Assembly (NCBI GenBank): GCA_029565465.1
Contig: JAKQOD010000060.1
Location: 1-56,952, forward strand
Source of the DNA: Deltaproteobacteria bacterium
GTDB lineage: Bacteria > Myxococcota_A > Polyangia > Haliangiales > Haliangiaceae
Length of the DNA stretch: 56,952 bases
Direction of reading: 5' to 3'
The translations under genes were made by a program, and so were the position numbers. This document shows, piece by piece, positions 9,101-16,370 of this stretch. Each line of letters starts with the position of its first letter. Within the stretch, counting starts at the first letter, position 1. Under the pieces are notes generated by a model. It did not search any database. It was not told where the DNA came from and saw nothing but the letters and a program-made list of their open reading frames with translations.

Positions 9101-10012
9101 ATGCGAAAACAAACTGGGTTGTGGAGCTGCGTTAGCTTGGGGTTAGTTGTGGTGGGCGTAAGCGCAGGTTGTGGCAAGAAAAAAGAAAAGTCACCGCCAA
9201 CCGCGCCCGCTGCCAAGAACGGCAGTGCTGCGGTTGCACCGCCGCCAACTGGCAGTGCTGGCAGCGCTGCGGTAACGCCGCCGCCGGTAACACCGGTGCC
9301 GGTACCGCCGAAGACTGCGACCTTGCCAAACGATGTTGCTGCCGACAAACCGTTAAGCGTCGAAGAACTGAATCGATTGCTCAAGCAATGGCCCAAAGAT
9401 GCGGAATATACGTTTGTTGCATATCCGGCGTTCTTCATAGGCGATGCCGACACCTTGCGCACAAGTCTCAAGCTGGCAGCGACGCCTAGCACCAAAGATG
9501 AAAAGGCAATAGTGACGTGTGATTTAGCCGAAAGCGAAAAGGGCAAAAAGGTCGACAACAAAACCCTCGTTACGATGCGTGGCAAATTGTACGGCCGCTT
9601 TGGCGCCAAACGCGAGCTAATGAAATTTGATCAATGCGTTGTGGTGGCTCAAGGTACGCCCGCAAAGACCGATGCAGCGCCGCTGCCGGGTAGCGAACCT
9701 GTTGCCGCCGAAAAATTGGTTGCTGCGTATATGGGTTGGTGGGGCAAAGAAGTCACGGTTACCGGCGCCTACGGCAGCATCACTACATCGAAGGATAAAG
9801 CCAAAACGATCATCGACGTGCGGGTCGATTTGCTGACGAAGATCGGCAACTTTAAGCCTTCGGTAGGGTGCCATTTGCCCGAAGTGGAGCCAGACCCAGC
9901 CCTGCTTGCAACCATGGATCGCAATCGTCCGGCGCTTACCGTGCGTGGCACGATCAGCGACCTGGCCTTTGATGCGCCACAGCTTGAGCCGTGCAGCATC
10001 GAGAGTAAGTAA
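9101..10012 (+). CDS. Lipoprotein with low-complexity linker and OB-fold-like region
   Basis: Predicted lipoprotein: the ATG at 9101 gives a signal ending in SAGC (Cys about residue 24), followed by a Lys run and a Pro/Ala/Gly/Ser linker to about residue 85. A 9059 start would add 14 residues and spoil the signal. The globular part contains two stretches with OB-fold-like strand patterns: LVTMRGKLYGRF...FDQCVVV and YMGWWGKEVTVTGAYGSI...IIDVRVDL, the second resembling nucleic-acid or oligosaccharide binding OB folds in alternation only (inference, weak). Cysteines at VTCDL, DQCVV, VGCHL and EPCSI may form disulfides. It ends one base before the convergent PrsW-like gene. Confidence 0.8.
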   Translation: MRKQTGLWSCVSLGLVVVGVSAGCGKKKEKSPPTAPAAKNGSAAVAPPPTGSAGSAAVTPPPVTPVPVPPKTATLPNDVAADKPLSVEELNRLLKQWPKDAEYTFVAYPAFFIGDADTLRTSLKLAATPSTKDEKAIVTCDLAESEKGKKVDNKTLVTMRGKLYGRFGAKRELMKFDQCVVVAQGTPAKTDAAPLPGSEPVAAEKLVAAYMGWWGKEVTVTGAYGSITTSKDKAKTIIDVRVDLLTKIGNFKPSVGCHLPEVEPDPALLATMDRNRPALTVRGTISDLAFDAPQLEPCSIESK

Positions 10013-10013
10013 G

Positions 10014-10790
10014 CTAGCCAGCCGGGGCTGCAGTTGCGACATGCCGCCCGGCCAGTACTGGGTCGGCGTTGTCGGCGGCCAGCGCAGCACGCTGCAAGCG
10101 ACGGAAGTAACGGTACACGACGTAGGTCAGCACAAACGGGCCAACCAGCAGCACGGCGGCCGCGTCGCCGATGGATTCGCTCAGCGGTGCCATCGCAAAG
10201 ATCGAAAAGTCGAATAGGCCGTGGAACAGCGTGGCGACAAACAGCCCACCAAGCGTGCCCGTGCCGCGTTGATCAAAGCGTCGGCGCGCAGCGAAGGCGC
10301 CAGCGATGCCAGTCCACATCATGTGGCCTGGTACTGAGAGGCATGCACGCAACACGAATACGAGCATTGCGGTGCCGAGTTCGCGTTGTGAAAACATGTA
10401 GAGCATGTTTTCGACCAAGGCAAAGCCAAGTGCGGCGCGGCTTGCGTACACGATGCCGTCCATGCGCTCGTCGAAATCGGCTTTGTTCCAAACCGCGATC
10501 CGCATCGCGCCAAATTTACAAACTTCTTCGACCAGGCCAGCGATGATAAATGCTTTGAAAGCTGCAGCCGCAAAACCGTGCGGTGGCATTGCCACATTTT
10601 TGACCACACTGTCGACGATGAGGCCACCAATGATGGCAGCGACCGCAGACAAGGTGCCGTAGAACGCCGCTTTACGCAACAACCGCGGTGGCTCGGGCCG
10701 CTTGGCATCGAGGCGATCGATCCACCACATGGCAATCAGTGCGGGAATCGCGCCAGCGAGAGCAAAATAATAGGGCGTCGTTGCGTCCAC
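10014..10790 (-). CDS. PrsW family intramembrane metalloprotease
   Basis: Integral membrane glutamic/zinc protease of the PrsW/CAAX-like superfamily. Known PrsW cleaves a membrane anti-sigma factor in Bacillus; related proteins have varied substrates. About seven to eight transmembrane helices are visible (10-24, 42-63, 75-90, 115-135, 140-155, 158-170, 180-200, 207-226). Family motifs are present: GLVEEVCKF (E88, E89, K92), LGFALVENMLY (E127, N128), VPGHMMWTG (H156) and TLFHGLFDF (H190). Length (258) fits the family. A regulatory role on a sigma/anti-sigma pair such as the one at 13-16 kb is possible but pure inference. It reads toward the plus-strand lipoprotein gene, one base apart. Confidence 0.88.
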   Translation of the reverse strand: MDATTPYYFALAGAIPALIAMWWIDRLDAKRPEPPRLLRKAAFYGTLSAVAAIIGGLIVDSVVKNVAMPPHGFAAAAFKAFIIAGLVEEVCKFGAMRIAVWNKADFDERMDGIVYASRAALGFALVENMLYMFSQRELGTAMLVFVLRACLSVPGHMMWTGIAGAFAARRRFDQRGTGTLGGLFVATLFHGLFDFSIFAMAPLSESIGDAAAVLLVGPFVLTYVVYRYFRRLQRAALAADNADPVLAGRHVATAAPAG

Positions 10791-10823
10791 GCGCCATCAT
10801 ATCTCAGCAACCGTGGGTTGCGG

Positions 10824-11444
10824 TTAGCCTGGCAAGGTTTCGTTGTCGACGGTAAACGGTGCGAAGCCCAAGCGAATCAGGTAGCCACGCAAACCGGCTG
10901 GCCAGTCGGTCGTGTGCATTTCAAATCGCGGCTGATCGTTGGCAAACAGCGCGCGGCTGGCTTCTTCAAAACCCGCTCGGTTACCAGCCAGCGACGCCAT
11001 GACATGATAAGCGCGTTCGTGCGCCGCCCGTTGATGATCTTTTTGCGCATGGGTGCGGCGAGCCGTTTCGACCAAACGCCGCAAGGCAACTGATGCACCG
11101 CCAGGCTGAGTCGCGAGCCAATCCCAATGGCGCGGCAACAGCGTGACTTCGCGTGCCACCACACCAAGCCTCGGTCGGCCGCGGCCGCGGGGGGCGTCGG
11201 GTTCCCCCGCTTCAGTGGTGGGAGCCTCGTCTGGTGGCGGCGCTGGTTGTGGCAATCGAGCCAATACCTCGGCCAACGTGCCGCGCAGATCCAATTCGAC
11301 CGTGCGCCCAGTGGTGTCGTCGAAGATGAAAAACGGACCGTGGCTGCCGTTGTCCATCGCAAGCATGACTTCGGTCGTAACGGCCGCCAATGTTCCGGTT
11401 GCCAGCAGTGCGTCGTCTTGGAAGGAAGAATATGAGGGACTCAC
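10824..11444 (-). CDS. DUF2239 family protein
   Basis: Cytoplasmic protein of about 206 residues matching the DUF2239 pattern: an N-terminal FIFDDTTGRTVELDLRG strand pair (about 38-55), a basic, proline-bearing GRGRPRLGVVAREVTLLPRHW core (about 87-107, given in part), QPGGASVALRRLVETAR, then helices and a C-terminal EMHTTDWPAGL segment. The function of the family is unknown. The start is GTG at 11444, chosen because it continues the conserved N-terminus and lies six bases after a perfect TATAAT, implying a leaderless message. It has its own promoter and is 33 bases upstream of the PrsW-like gene on the same strand, so the two could be co-transcribed. Confidence 0.85.
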   Translation of the reverse strand: MSPSYSSFQDDALLATGTLAAVTTEVMLAMDNGSHGPFFIFDDTTGRTVELDLRGTLAEVLARLPQPAPPPDEAPTTEAGEPDAPRGRGRPRLGVVAREVTLLPRHWDWLATQPGGASVALRRLVETARRTHAQKDHQRAAHERAYHVMASLAGNRAGFEEASRALFANDQPRFEMHTTDWPAGLRGYLIRLGFAPFTVDNETLPG

Positions 11445-11450
11445 TCATGT

Positions 11451-11456
11451 ATTATA
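11451..11456 (-). promoter_or_regulatory. Consensus -10 box for DUF2239 gene, AT-rich palindromes upstream
   Basis: On the minus strand the sequence reads TATAAT at 11456-11451, six bases before the GTG start at 11444, so transcription would begin at or next to the start codon. Just upstream lie two palindromes, TATTAT-acccgg-ATAATA (about 11450-11467) and GTATTAATAC (about 11469-11478), which overlap the -10/-35 region and could be repressor sites. No good -35 hexamer at 16-18 bases. Confidence 0.6.
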
Positions 11457-11494
11457 CCCGGATAATAAGTATTAATACCAGGGTAAAATAATAT

Positions 11495-11667
11495 ATGGAT
11501 TGGGTGCTATGGATCGGGTGCCAGCCACCCGTTCAAAAAACATGTGTGATAACGAAATGTTACGGCCAGATGGATCGGGTGCAGATGGATCGGGTGCCAG
11601 CCACCCGTTCAAAGAGCCAGATGGATCGGGTGCCAGCCACCCGTTCAAAGAGCCACCCGTTCAAAGA
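11495..11667. repeat. 36-bp hairpin-containing tandem/dispersed repeat cluster
   Basis: The unit ATGGATCGGGTGCCAGCCAC + CCGTTCAAAGAGCCAG occurs at 11585-11620 and 11621-11656 in tandem, at 11509-11537 as a 29-base copy, and as fragments at 11495-11508 (ATGGATTGGGTGCT), 11570-11584 and 11651-11667. Each full copy can form a GGGTG-ccagc-CACCC stem-loop. The cluster lies between DUF2239 and a lipoprotein gene and has no credible ORF. Copies are nearly identical, so it is young or still homogenised. It resembles REP-type palindromic repeats rather than CRISPR: there are no unique equal-length spacers. Confidence 0.85.
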
Positions 11668-11677
11668 ACCTGTTTGA

Positions 11678-12289
11678 TCAATTTACGACGACGCGGCGCC
11701 GGTCGATTACGCGCATCGTGCCCAGTCCATCGGTCGCAACGATTTCGAAAAGATGTTCGCAGCGACTGAGCCCGCGGACATCAAAGTTGGCTTGAAACCC
11801 CACATTGCTGCAACCAGGGAAACCTGGATATACATCGCAGACATCGGCGCGGCTGGTGCCGTACGTCAACAGCACTTCGCGGGCGTTGTCGATTCGTATT
11901 TTGACATTGGCAATGCCATTGCTGTCGAGCGCCCAACCGCGGACCAGCGATATGTTCGTTAGTGTCTCGCGATCATTGCCAGGGATATCAAGTCGCCCAA
12001 AAGAATCGCCGGTGACGCCGTTACCCGGCGCAGTTGGCATCGGGACGTCGTGGCAAACGCAAAAGCCGTTATTGGCGCAATCGCTGTCGGCGCAATCGGT
12101 TTTGCCGTCGAGATCGCCATCGAAGCCGTCGGTGCAATTGGTTTCCGGCGCTGGTGGTGCATCCGGCGGGCTGATTTTGGCATCAATGAGTTTGGCGTCG
12201 ACGCTCGCATCCACCATTGGGGTCGACGCAGGTTCGTAGCAAGCCCCCAGGCTCGCAACGGCAACCGCGCAGACGACGTGGCGCAACAT
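11678..12289 (-). CDS. Lipoprotein with Ca-binding-like acidic motif
   Basis: Predicted lipoprotein of 203 residues. The signal ends in LGAC (Cys17). An Asp/Ala/Pro-rich linker (about 20-48) leads to a Cys/Asp motif of the form C-x-D-G-x-D-x-D-x-D-G-x-x-D-C-x-D-x-D-C (about 51-72), which resembles MopE/thrombospondin type 3 metal-binding repeats and probably coordinates calcium. The C-terminal domain (about 105-203) carries VRGWALDSNGI, a C-x-V-Y-P-G-F-P-G-C-S segment and beta strands typical of an Ig-like fold. Likely displayed on the envelope; partner unknown. It shares orientation with the next lipoprotein at 12353-12892 but is separated by 63 bases. Confidence 0.82.
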   Translation of the reverse strand: MLRHVVCAVAVASLGACYEPASTPMVDASVDAKLIDAKISPPDAPPAPETNCTDGFDGDLDGKTDCADSDCANNGFCVCHDVPMPTAPGNGVTGDSFGRLDIPGNDRETLTNISLVRGWALDSNGIANVKIRIDNAREVLLTYGTSRADVCDVYPGFPGCSNVGFQANFDVRGLSRCEHLFEIVATDGLGTMRVIDRRRVVVN

Positions 12290-12352
12290 CTGCTATCACT
12301 GTAACGCCGACCCGCCGACGCTGCAATCAGGAACCCCTATTCGCTGGCGAGC

Positions 12353-12892
12353 TCAAGGTTGGGTGATGGGTACATTTATCGTCATGTCAGGCAAATTGAC
12401 GAAGCATGTGGGCGTTGTGCGGTTATCGACCAGCACCATATTAGAAGTGGTAGCGGCAAAGGTGCCAGTTACCGACGCCACGACGAATGTGCCGGACTTG
12501 GTATAGAGCTGGCGGGTCGATGTACCGTCGGCAATCACGTTGAACAACCAGAGACTGTTGCTGTCCCACGTGGAAAACGTGCCGGTGGTCACGCCAAATC
12601 GATAGAAGGCTTCGATGGTGAGCCGATCTGGATCGCCGTTGAGATTGCCGTTGATGAGCAACGCATGGAGACTCGTGCTGTTGCGGTTGATCTCGGTCGC
12701 TGTGACTGCCGTCGGTTGGCTCGAATATTTTAAATTGAGCCCGCTGCATGCAGTGGGGCCGGGGCCGTCAACAATAGGATTGCCGTCGACGGTGGCACGG
12801 GCGTCGTTGAGGGGGGCATCGACTGCGGCGGGTTCGGCGCCGCATGCAGCCAACGTGAGGCAACTACTACAGAAAACAAGGGATACGTTCAT
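12353..12892 (-). CDS. Small lipoprotein with Asp/Ala linker
   Basis: Predicted lipoprotein, 179 residues, lipobox LAAC (Cys17), followed by an Asp/Ala/Pro linker to about residue 47. The remaining 130 residues look like a single beta-sandwich or jelly-roll (alternating strands such as LTIEAFYRF, SLWLFNVIAD, TFVVASVTGTF) with one Cys pair (TACSG and TTPTCFV) that could bridge the ends. No family recognised. Start ATG at 12892 is fixed by the signal. Confidence 0.78.
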   Translation of the reverse strand: MNVSLVFCSSCLTLAACGAEPAAVDAPLNDARATVDGNPIVDGPGPTACSGLNLKYSSQPTAVTATEINRNSTSLHALLINGNLNGDPDRLTIEAFYRFGVTTGTFSTWDSNSLWLFNVIADGTSTRQLYTKSGTFVVASVTGTFAATTSNMVLVDNRTTPTCFVNLPDMTINVPITQP

Positions 12893-12994
12893 TTGATTGT
12901 TTCGCGCCCGTTAGGGTGTTGGTACGCGCCTTTGTTACGTAGAAGGGCGCCGCACCAAAACGTGCGAAGAAAAATCAAAAAAGTTCACGTCACA

Positions 12995-13753
12995 TCAAGC
13001 CGGTGCTGACGTAGTCGGTAAATCACCCAGTGTAACCGGCAGATCAACCAGGCGCAGCACACTATCAATCGTGCTGTCATCGGCGTGCAACGCAACGGCC
13101 AACTCACGTCGGGTGCCAGCGAGCCAACGCGCTTTGGCGCGCGCAACTTGGCGTGCTGCGTTGACCCGATGCACATCTAGGATTGTTGCCATTTCAACAA
13201 ACGACAATTGATGATGCAGTTCCAAGCCAATGATGAATCGTGATTCTTTGTCGAGCGCATGCCAGGCTGCAATCACGGCCGTCCGCACCGCTGCCCCATA
13301 CAAATTTTGCATCGTCGCAAGTTCTGGTGACGCGCTGGTGTCGACGAGCACCTGCTCCGAGACGCGGTCCGCTGGTTGCTTAAGCAACGGCAAGGCTGCA
13401 CGGAAAATGGCAATTGCCAAAAAGGCTTGCAGTGGCCCACGGCCGCGAAAACTCAAGATCGGTGGCGGACCTTGCAACGGTGCAAACATATGGACGCGCA
13501 CATGTTGGCTGGCTTCGTCGAGAGTAGCAGCAGGCACGCCGCGCCGGCTGATGTGCCGGACCGCCGTTTGCAACGGCCCTTGTTCAAGCGTCGCGAGGGC
13601 TTTCGCGCTGCCAAAGCCAGCGGCCCACGCAAGCATGACATCGTCGTAGTGCGCGGCGCCGATGGGGGCCGCCGCAAGGTTCGCAGCCATGACATCGGGG
13701 CTTGCCGTCAGGTCGGGATATGTTTGCTGCATGCGCGCAATCAAATCATCCAC
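12995..13753 (-). CDS. Sigma-70 family RNA polymerase sigma factor (myxobacterial type)
   Basis: Predicted sigma factor of 252 residues resembling the Myxococcus-restricted sigma family TIGR03001. A divergent region 2 lies in the first 120 residues (including the basic patch LSFRGRGPLQAFLAIAIFRA), and a sigma region 4 helix-turn-helix near residues 170-215 (ALDKESRFIIGLELHHQLSF, then EMATILDVHRVNAARQVARA), with the usual 'enzymes bind, recruit sigma' loop replaced by LDVHRVNAARQV as recognition helix. The start is GTG at 13753; an in-frame ATG at 13732 is an alternative. It is divergent from a Ser/Thr kinase with an anti-sigma-type zinc motif only 35 bases away, so the kinase is probably its regulator. 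Confidence 0.82.
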   Translation of the reverse strand: MDDLIARMQQTYPDLTASPDVMAANLAAAPIGAAHYDDVMLAWAAGFGSAKALATLEQGPLQTAVRHISRRGVPAATLDEASQHVRVHMFAPLQGPPPILSFRGRGPLQAFLAIAIFRAALPLLKQPADRVSEQVLVDTSASPELATMQNLYGAAVRTAVIAAWHALDKESRFIIGLELHHQLSFVEMATILDVHRVNAARQVARAKARWLAGTRRELAVALHADDSTIDSVLRLVDLPVTLGDLPTTSAPA

Positions 13754-13763
13754 GTACTTTTCA

Positions 13764-13779
13764 TAACAGAAACCTGTTA
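13764..13779. promoter_or_regulatory. Inverted repeat in the sigma/kinase divergent gap
   Basis: TAACAG-aaac-CTGTTA, a perfect 6+4+6 inverted repeat, occupies 16 of the 35 bases between the two start codons. A protein bound here would affect both genes. The gap is too short for two conventional promoters, so at least one start site or transcript may lie inside the opposite gene. Binding protein unknown. Confidence 0.4.
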
Positions 13780-13788
13780 CGAGACGCT

Positions 13789-16239
13789 ATGGCTTGTCTG
13801 TCGGAAGAAGCGCTGAACGCTTGGGCAAGTGGCGCTGCCAGCGCCGCGGAGCGCGAGACGTGGATGCTGCATACGGCGGAGTGCGAAAGTTGCCAGGGCT
13901 TGCTTGCATGCGGTGTCAAAGCCCAAGACGCAGCGAGCGAATGGCATCTTGGCCGCTATCGCGTCGAGCGTACGCTGGGCAGTGGCGGGCTTGGTGTTGT
14001 GCTCGAAGCCATCGATCCGCTGCTCGAACGACGGGTTGCTATCAAGTTGCTGCATCGCGGTGGGCAAGCGCAGCAAGAACGCGCTGCCATGTTGGCTGAA
14101 GCGCGGATGCTTGCAACAATTCGGCACCCAAATGTGGTCGCAGTGCACGATGTTGGCGACGACGGTGAAGCCATTTTTCTGGCGATGGAGCTCGTGGTTG
14201 GCACAACGTTGGGCCAGTGGCTACATGGCACTACCTTGCAGGCTCGCTTGCACGTGTTGCATGGCGTCGCCGATGGCCTGCAGAGTTTACACGCCAAGGG
14301 CGTGGTGCATGGTGATTTGAAGCCTGCCAACATTGTGGTTACGACGCATGGCGAGGCCGTCATCGTCGATCTTGGGCTGGCACATCGCACTAGTGCACCG
14401 CGTGAAATACGCATGGCCGCTGGCACGCCCGGTTATTGGGCGCCGGAAGTTGCAAGCGGCGAAACCGCTTCGGTTGCGAGTGACGTATTTGCGTTTTGGC
14501 GCGTCGTCGAAGTTGCGTTGCAGGGTGCACGGTTGCCGGCCGCAAAGCAAGCTGCAATTGCGGGTGCCATTGCGAAGGGTACGGCCGAAAATCCGCTGGC
14601 GCGATTCGCAACGGTCGCAGCTTCGCAACAAGCGTTAGCTGCCATCGTTGCACCACCGCGGCGTCGGTGGTGGCCATACGTTAGCGCGGGCGTCGGAGCG
14701 GTCGCTGCGTGCGCAATCGCAGCGGTATGGCTGCTTCGTCCGTCAGAAGCGGAACGGTTGGCAGCGTGTGATGCTCAACTTGTTGCGTGGACCCAAGGTG
14801 GCGCGGCGGTGGCGCGGTTGCAGAAGGACGGCATCGCAAGCGAGCGCTTCACTGCGTTTATGGCCCAAAACCGAGTTGCTGCACAAAAGCTCAACCGGCA
14901 AGTTTGCATGCAATCTTCGTCGGAATCGTCCGAACGAGATCAACAACAGCGCAGCTGTGCGGTTACCACGTGGCGTCGCATCGTTGGGCGGGCTCGTAAT
15001 GTGGCAACGTTACCTGGCCGAGTCGCCGATGCGTTATGGGCTTTGCAGTTGAGCATGCCGGTGGGGGCATGCGAGCAAGCCAACCCGCCGGGCAGCGCCG
15101 TGGCTTTTACCGCGGAACAAGAAGCGCTCGCAGACCGAATAGCTACGATTGGATACAACGCCGCAGCCGTCAAAGAACTTGAACAACTGCTGCCTGCGGT
15201 AAAAGCCAGTGGCGCTCCGCGGCTCGAAGCTGCGTGGAACCGCATGATGGCAAACCGTGCGTTCGCAAGTGGTGATAACGCGCGCGCAACAAAGCTAACG
15301 ATCGCAACCAGCCAAATTGCAGCCTCGCTCGGCGACGATGAACTGCGGGCGTTTGCGAAACTCGACGAGCTAAAATTGCTACCGGATGATCGCTTGATTG
15401 ATGACGCCAAAGCAGCGGTGGTCCGCATCGGCGCACCGGTGCTGCTCGCTAACTACTACGCCGCTGTCGCAGACCGGGCTTTGACCGCAGGCAAACGCGA
15501 CACCGCACTACCGGCCTACGTAGAAGCGTTGCGGTTGCTCGAAGCCGAAGGGCTGGGCCCGTCGGCAACCGAAGTGCGCGCGCGGCAAAACTACGCGACG
15601 GTCATTCAATTCGATGGCAAAGTTGAAGAAGCACGAACGCAATTCGCGCGTGCACTACAACTGTCGCGCATTGTCGATGGGCCAGACCACGTCGAAAATG
15701 TGCAACCGTTGTTGTCGTTGACGTTTAGTCATGCCGCCCAAAAACAGACGGCGGAAGCGGAGCGTTATTTGGCCGAAGCGCAACGCATCATCGCGGTGGC
15801 CGGTGCCCGAGCAACGATGGTGGGCTTTGGAGTGCAGCTTGCAGCGTGTCAAGTTGCACTGGCGACGCTGGCTACAACCACCGAGGCGGCGTGTGAGCAA
15901 GCTGCGCAAATTGCAACCGAGGTTTACGGCGCTACATCAACACAGCGCGCCACCGCCCAAATTCAGCTAGCGCAATATTTCATTGGTACCAACCAGAGCG
16001 CAAAGGCGCTGCCGCTGGCACAAGCGGCGGTCCTTGCGACCGGCGAGTCGGAACAAGCAGGTCAGCGTTTCTATGCGCAAACGTTAGTTGCGGTAGCGCT
16101 TTTCAACAGTGGGGCCAAAGACCAAGCGCGGCGGTATGCGCTTGATGCGCTTGGCCCCATGCGATCGCATCAAGACATGAATGCAAAACAAAGCGTCGCT
16201 ACCCTCGAAGCGTTGCTGGCAGCCATCAACGCAAAGTAG
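13789..16239 (+). CDS. Ser/Thr protein kinase with N-terminal anti-sigma-like zinc motif and helical-repeat tail
   Basis: Membrane-anchored Hanks-type kinase of 816 residues. Residues 3-40 form an anti-sigma zinc-finger-like helix pair with H28-x3-C32-x2-C35. The kinase domain runs from about 54 to 285: GSGGLG loop (64-69), Lys86 in VAIK, Glu104, HGDLKPAN (174-181, Gly for Arg of HRD), DLG (194-196) and APE (218-220). The HRD-to-HGD change is common in this bacterial group and keeps the catalytic Asp. A transmembrane helix (about 294-316) leads to an extracytoplasmic domain of about 500 residues rich in A-x-x-x-A/L-x-x-A-L helices, TPR-like after residue 470. The ATG at 13789 is chosen so that the zinc motif is N-terminal; a longer frame from 13702 would overlap the divergent sigma gene. 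Confidence 0.9.
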   Translation: MACLSEEALNAWASGAASAAERETWMLHTAECESCQGLLACGVKAQDAASEWHLGRYRVERTLGSGGLGVVLEAIDPLLERRVAIKLLHRGGQAQQERAAMLAEARMLATIRHPNVVAVHDVGDDGEAIFLAMELVVGTTLGQWLHGTTLQARLHVLHGVADGLQSLHAKGVVHGDLKPANIVVTTHGEAVIVDLGLAHRTSAPREIRMAAGTPGYWAPEVASGETASVASDVFAFWRVVEVALQGARLPAAKQAAIAGAIAKGTAENPLARFATVAASQQALAAIVAPPRRRWWPYVSAGVGAVAACAIAAVWLLRPSEAERLAACDAQLVAWTQGGAAVARLQKDGIASERFTAFMAQNRVAAQKLNRQVCMQSSSESSERDQQQRSCAVTTWRRIVGRARNVATLPGRVADALWALQLSMPVGACEQANPPGSAVAFTAEQEALADRIATIGYNAAAVKELEQLLPAVKASGAPRLEAAWNRMMANRAFASGDNARATKLTIATSQIAASLGDDELRAFAKLDELKLLPDDRLIDDAKAAVVRIGAPVLLANYYAAVADRALTAGKRDTALPAYVEALRLLEAEGLGPSATEVRARQNYATVIQFDGKVEEARTQFARALQLSRIVDGPDHVENVQPLLSLTFSHAAQKQTAEAERYLAEAQRIIAVAGARATMVGFGVQLAACQVALATLATTTEAACEQAAQIATEVYGATSTQRATAQIQLAQYFIGTNQSAKALPLAQAAVLATGESEQAGQRFYAQTLVAVALFNSGAKDQARRYALDALGPMRSHQDMNAKQSVATLEALLAAINAK

Positions 16240-16329
16240 GCCGGCACTACGAGAAATTGTGCAAGTATATTAAATTATTAGTATTATTGGCTGTGTCCGA
16301 ACGTCAGCCGGCTGCGATCCGCTTCGTGG

Positions 16330-16358
16330 TTGACGTTTACATTTTGCACTGATACAGT
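16330..16358 (+). promoter_or_regulatory. Candidate sigma-70 promoter of the monooxygenase operon
   Basis: TTGACG (16330-16335), 17-base spacer, TACAGT (16353-16358), preceded by an AT-rich tract (16265-16292) that could serve as an UP element and a CAGCCGGCTG palindrome (16305-16314). Transcription would start about six bases before the ATG at 16371, so the message would be nearly leaderless, or translation starts at the ATG at 16404. The 17-base spacer is not the 19-20 typical of MerR-activated promoters. Confidence 0.5.
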
Positions 16359-16370
16359 CATTGATGTCAT

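Noticed and set aside
10014..10790. CAAX prenyl protease instead of PrsW-like
   Set aside because: The EE-x-x-K and separate E-N motif spacing and HGLFDF end fit PrsW better than EExxxR of CPBP proteins, though the superfamily is shared.
11495..11667. CRISPR array
   Set aside because: Repeat units are tandem or fragmentary without unique equal-length spacers, and there are no cas genes.
11500..11769. 89-residue ORF across the repeat cluster
   Set aside because: Its peptide is just the translated repeat (SHPFKEPDGSGA), overlapping another gene's 3' end; not credible.
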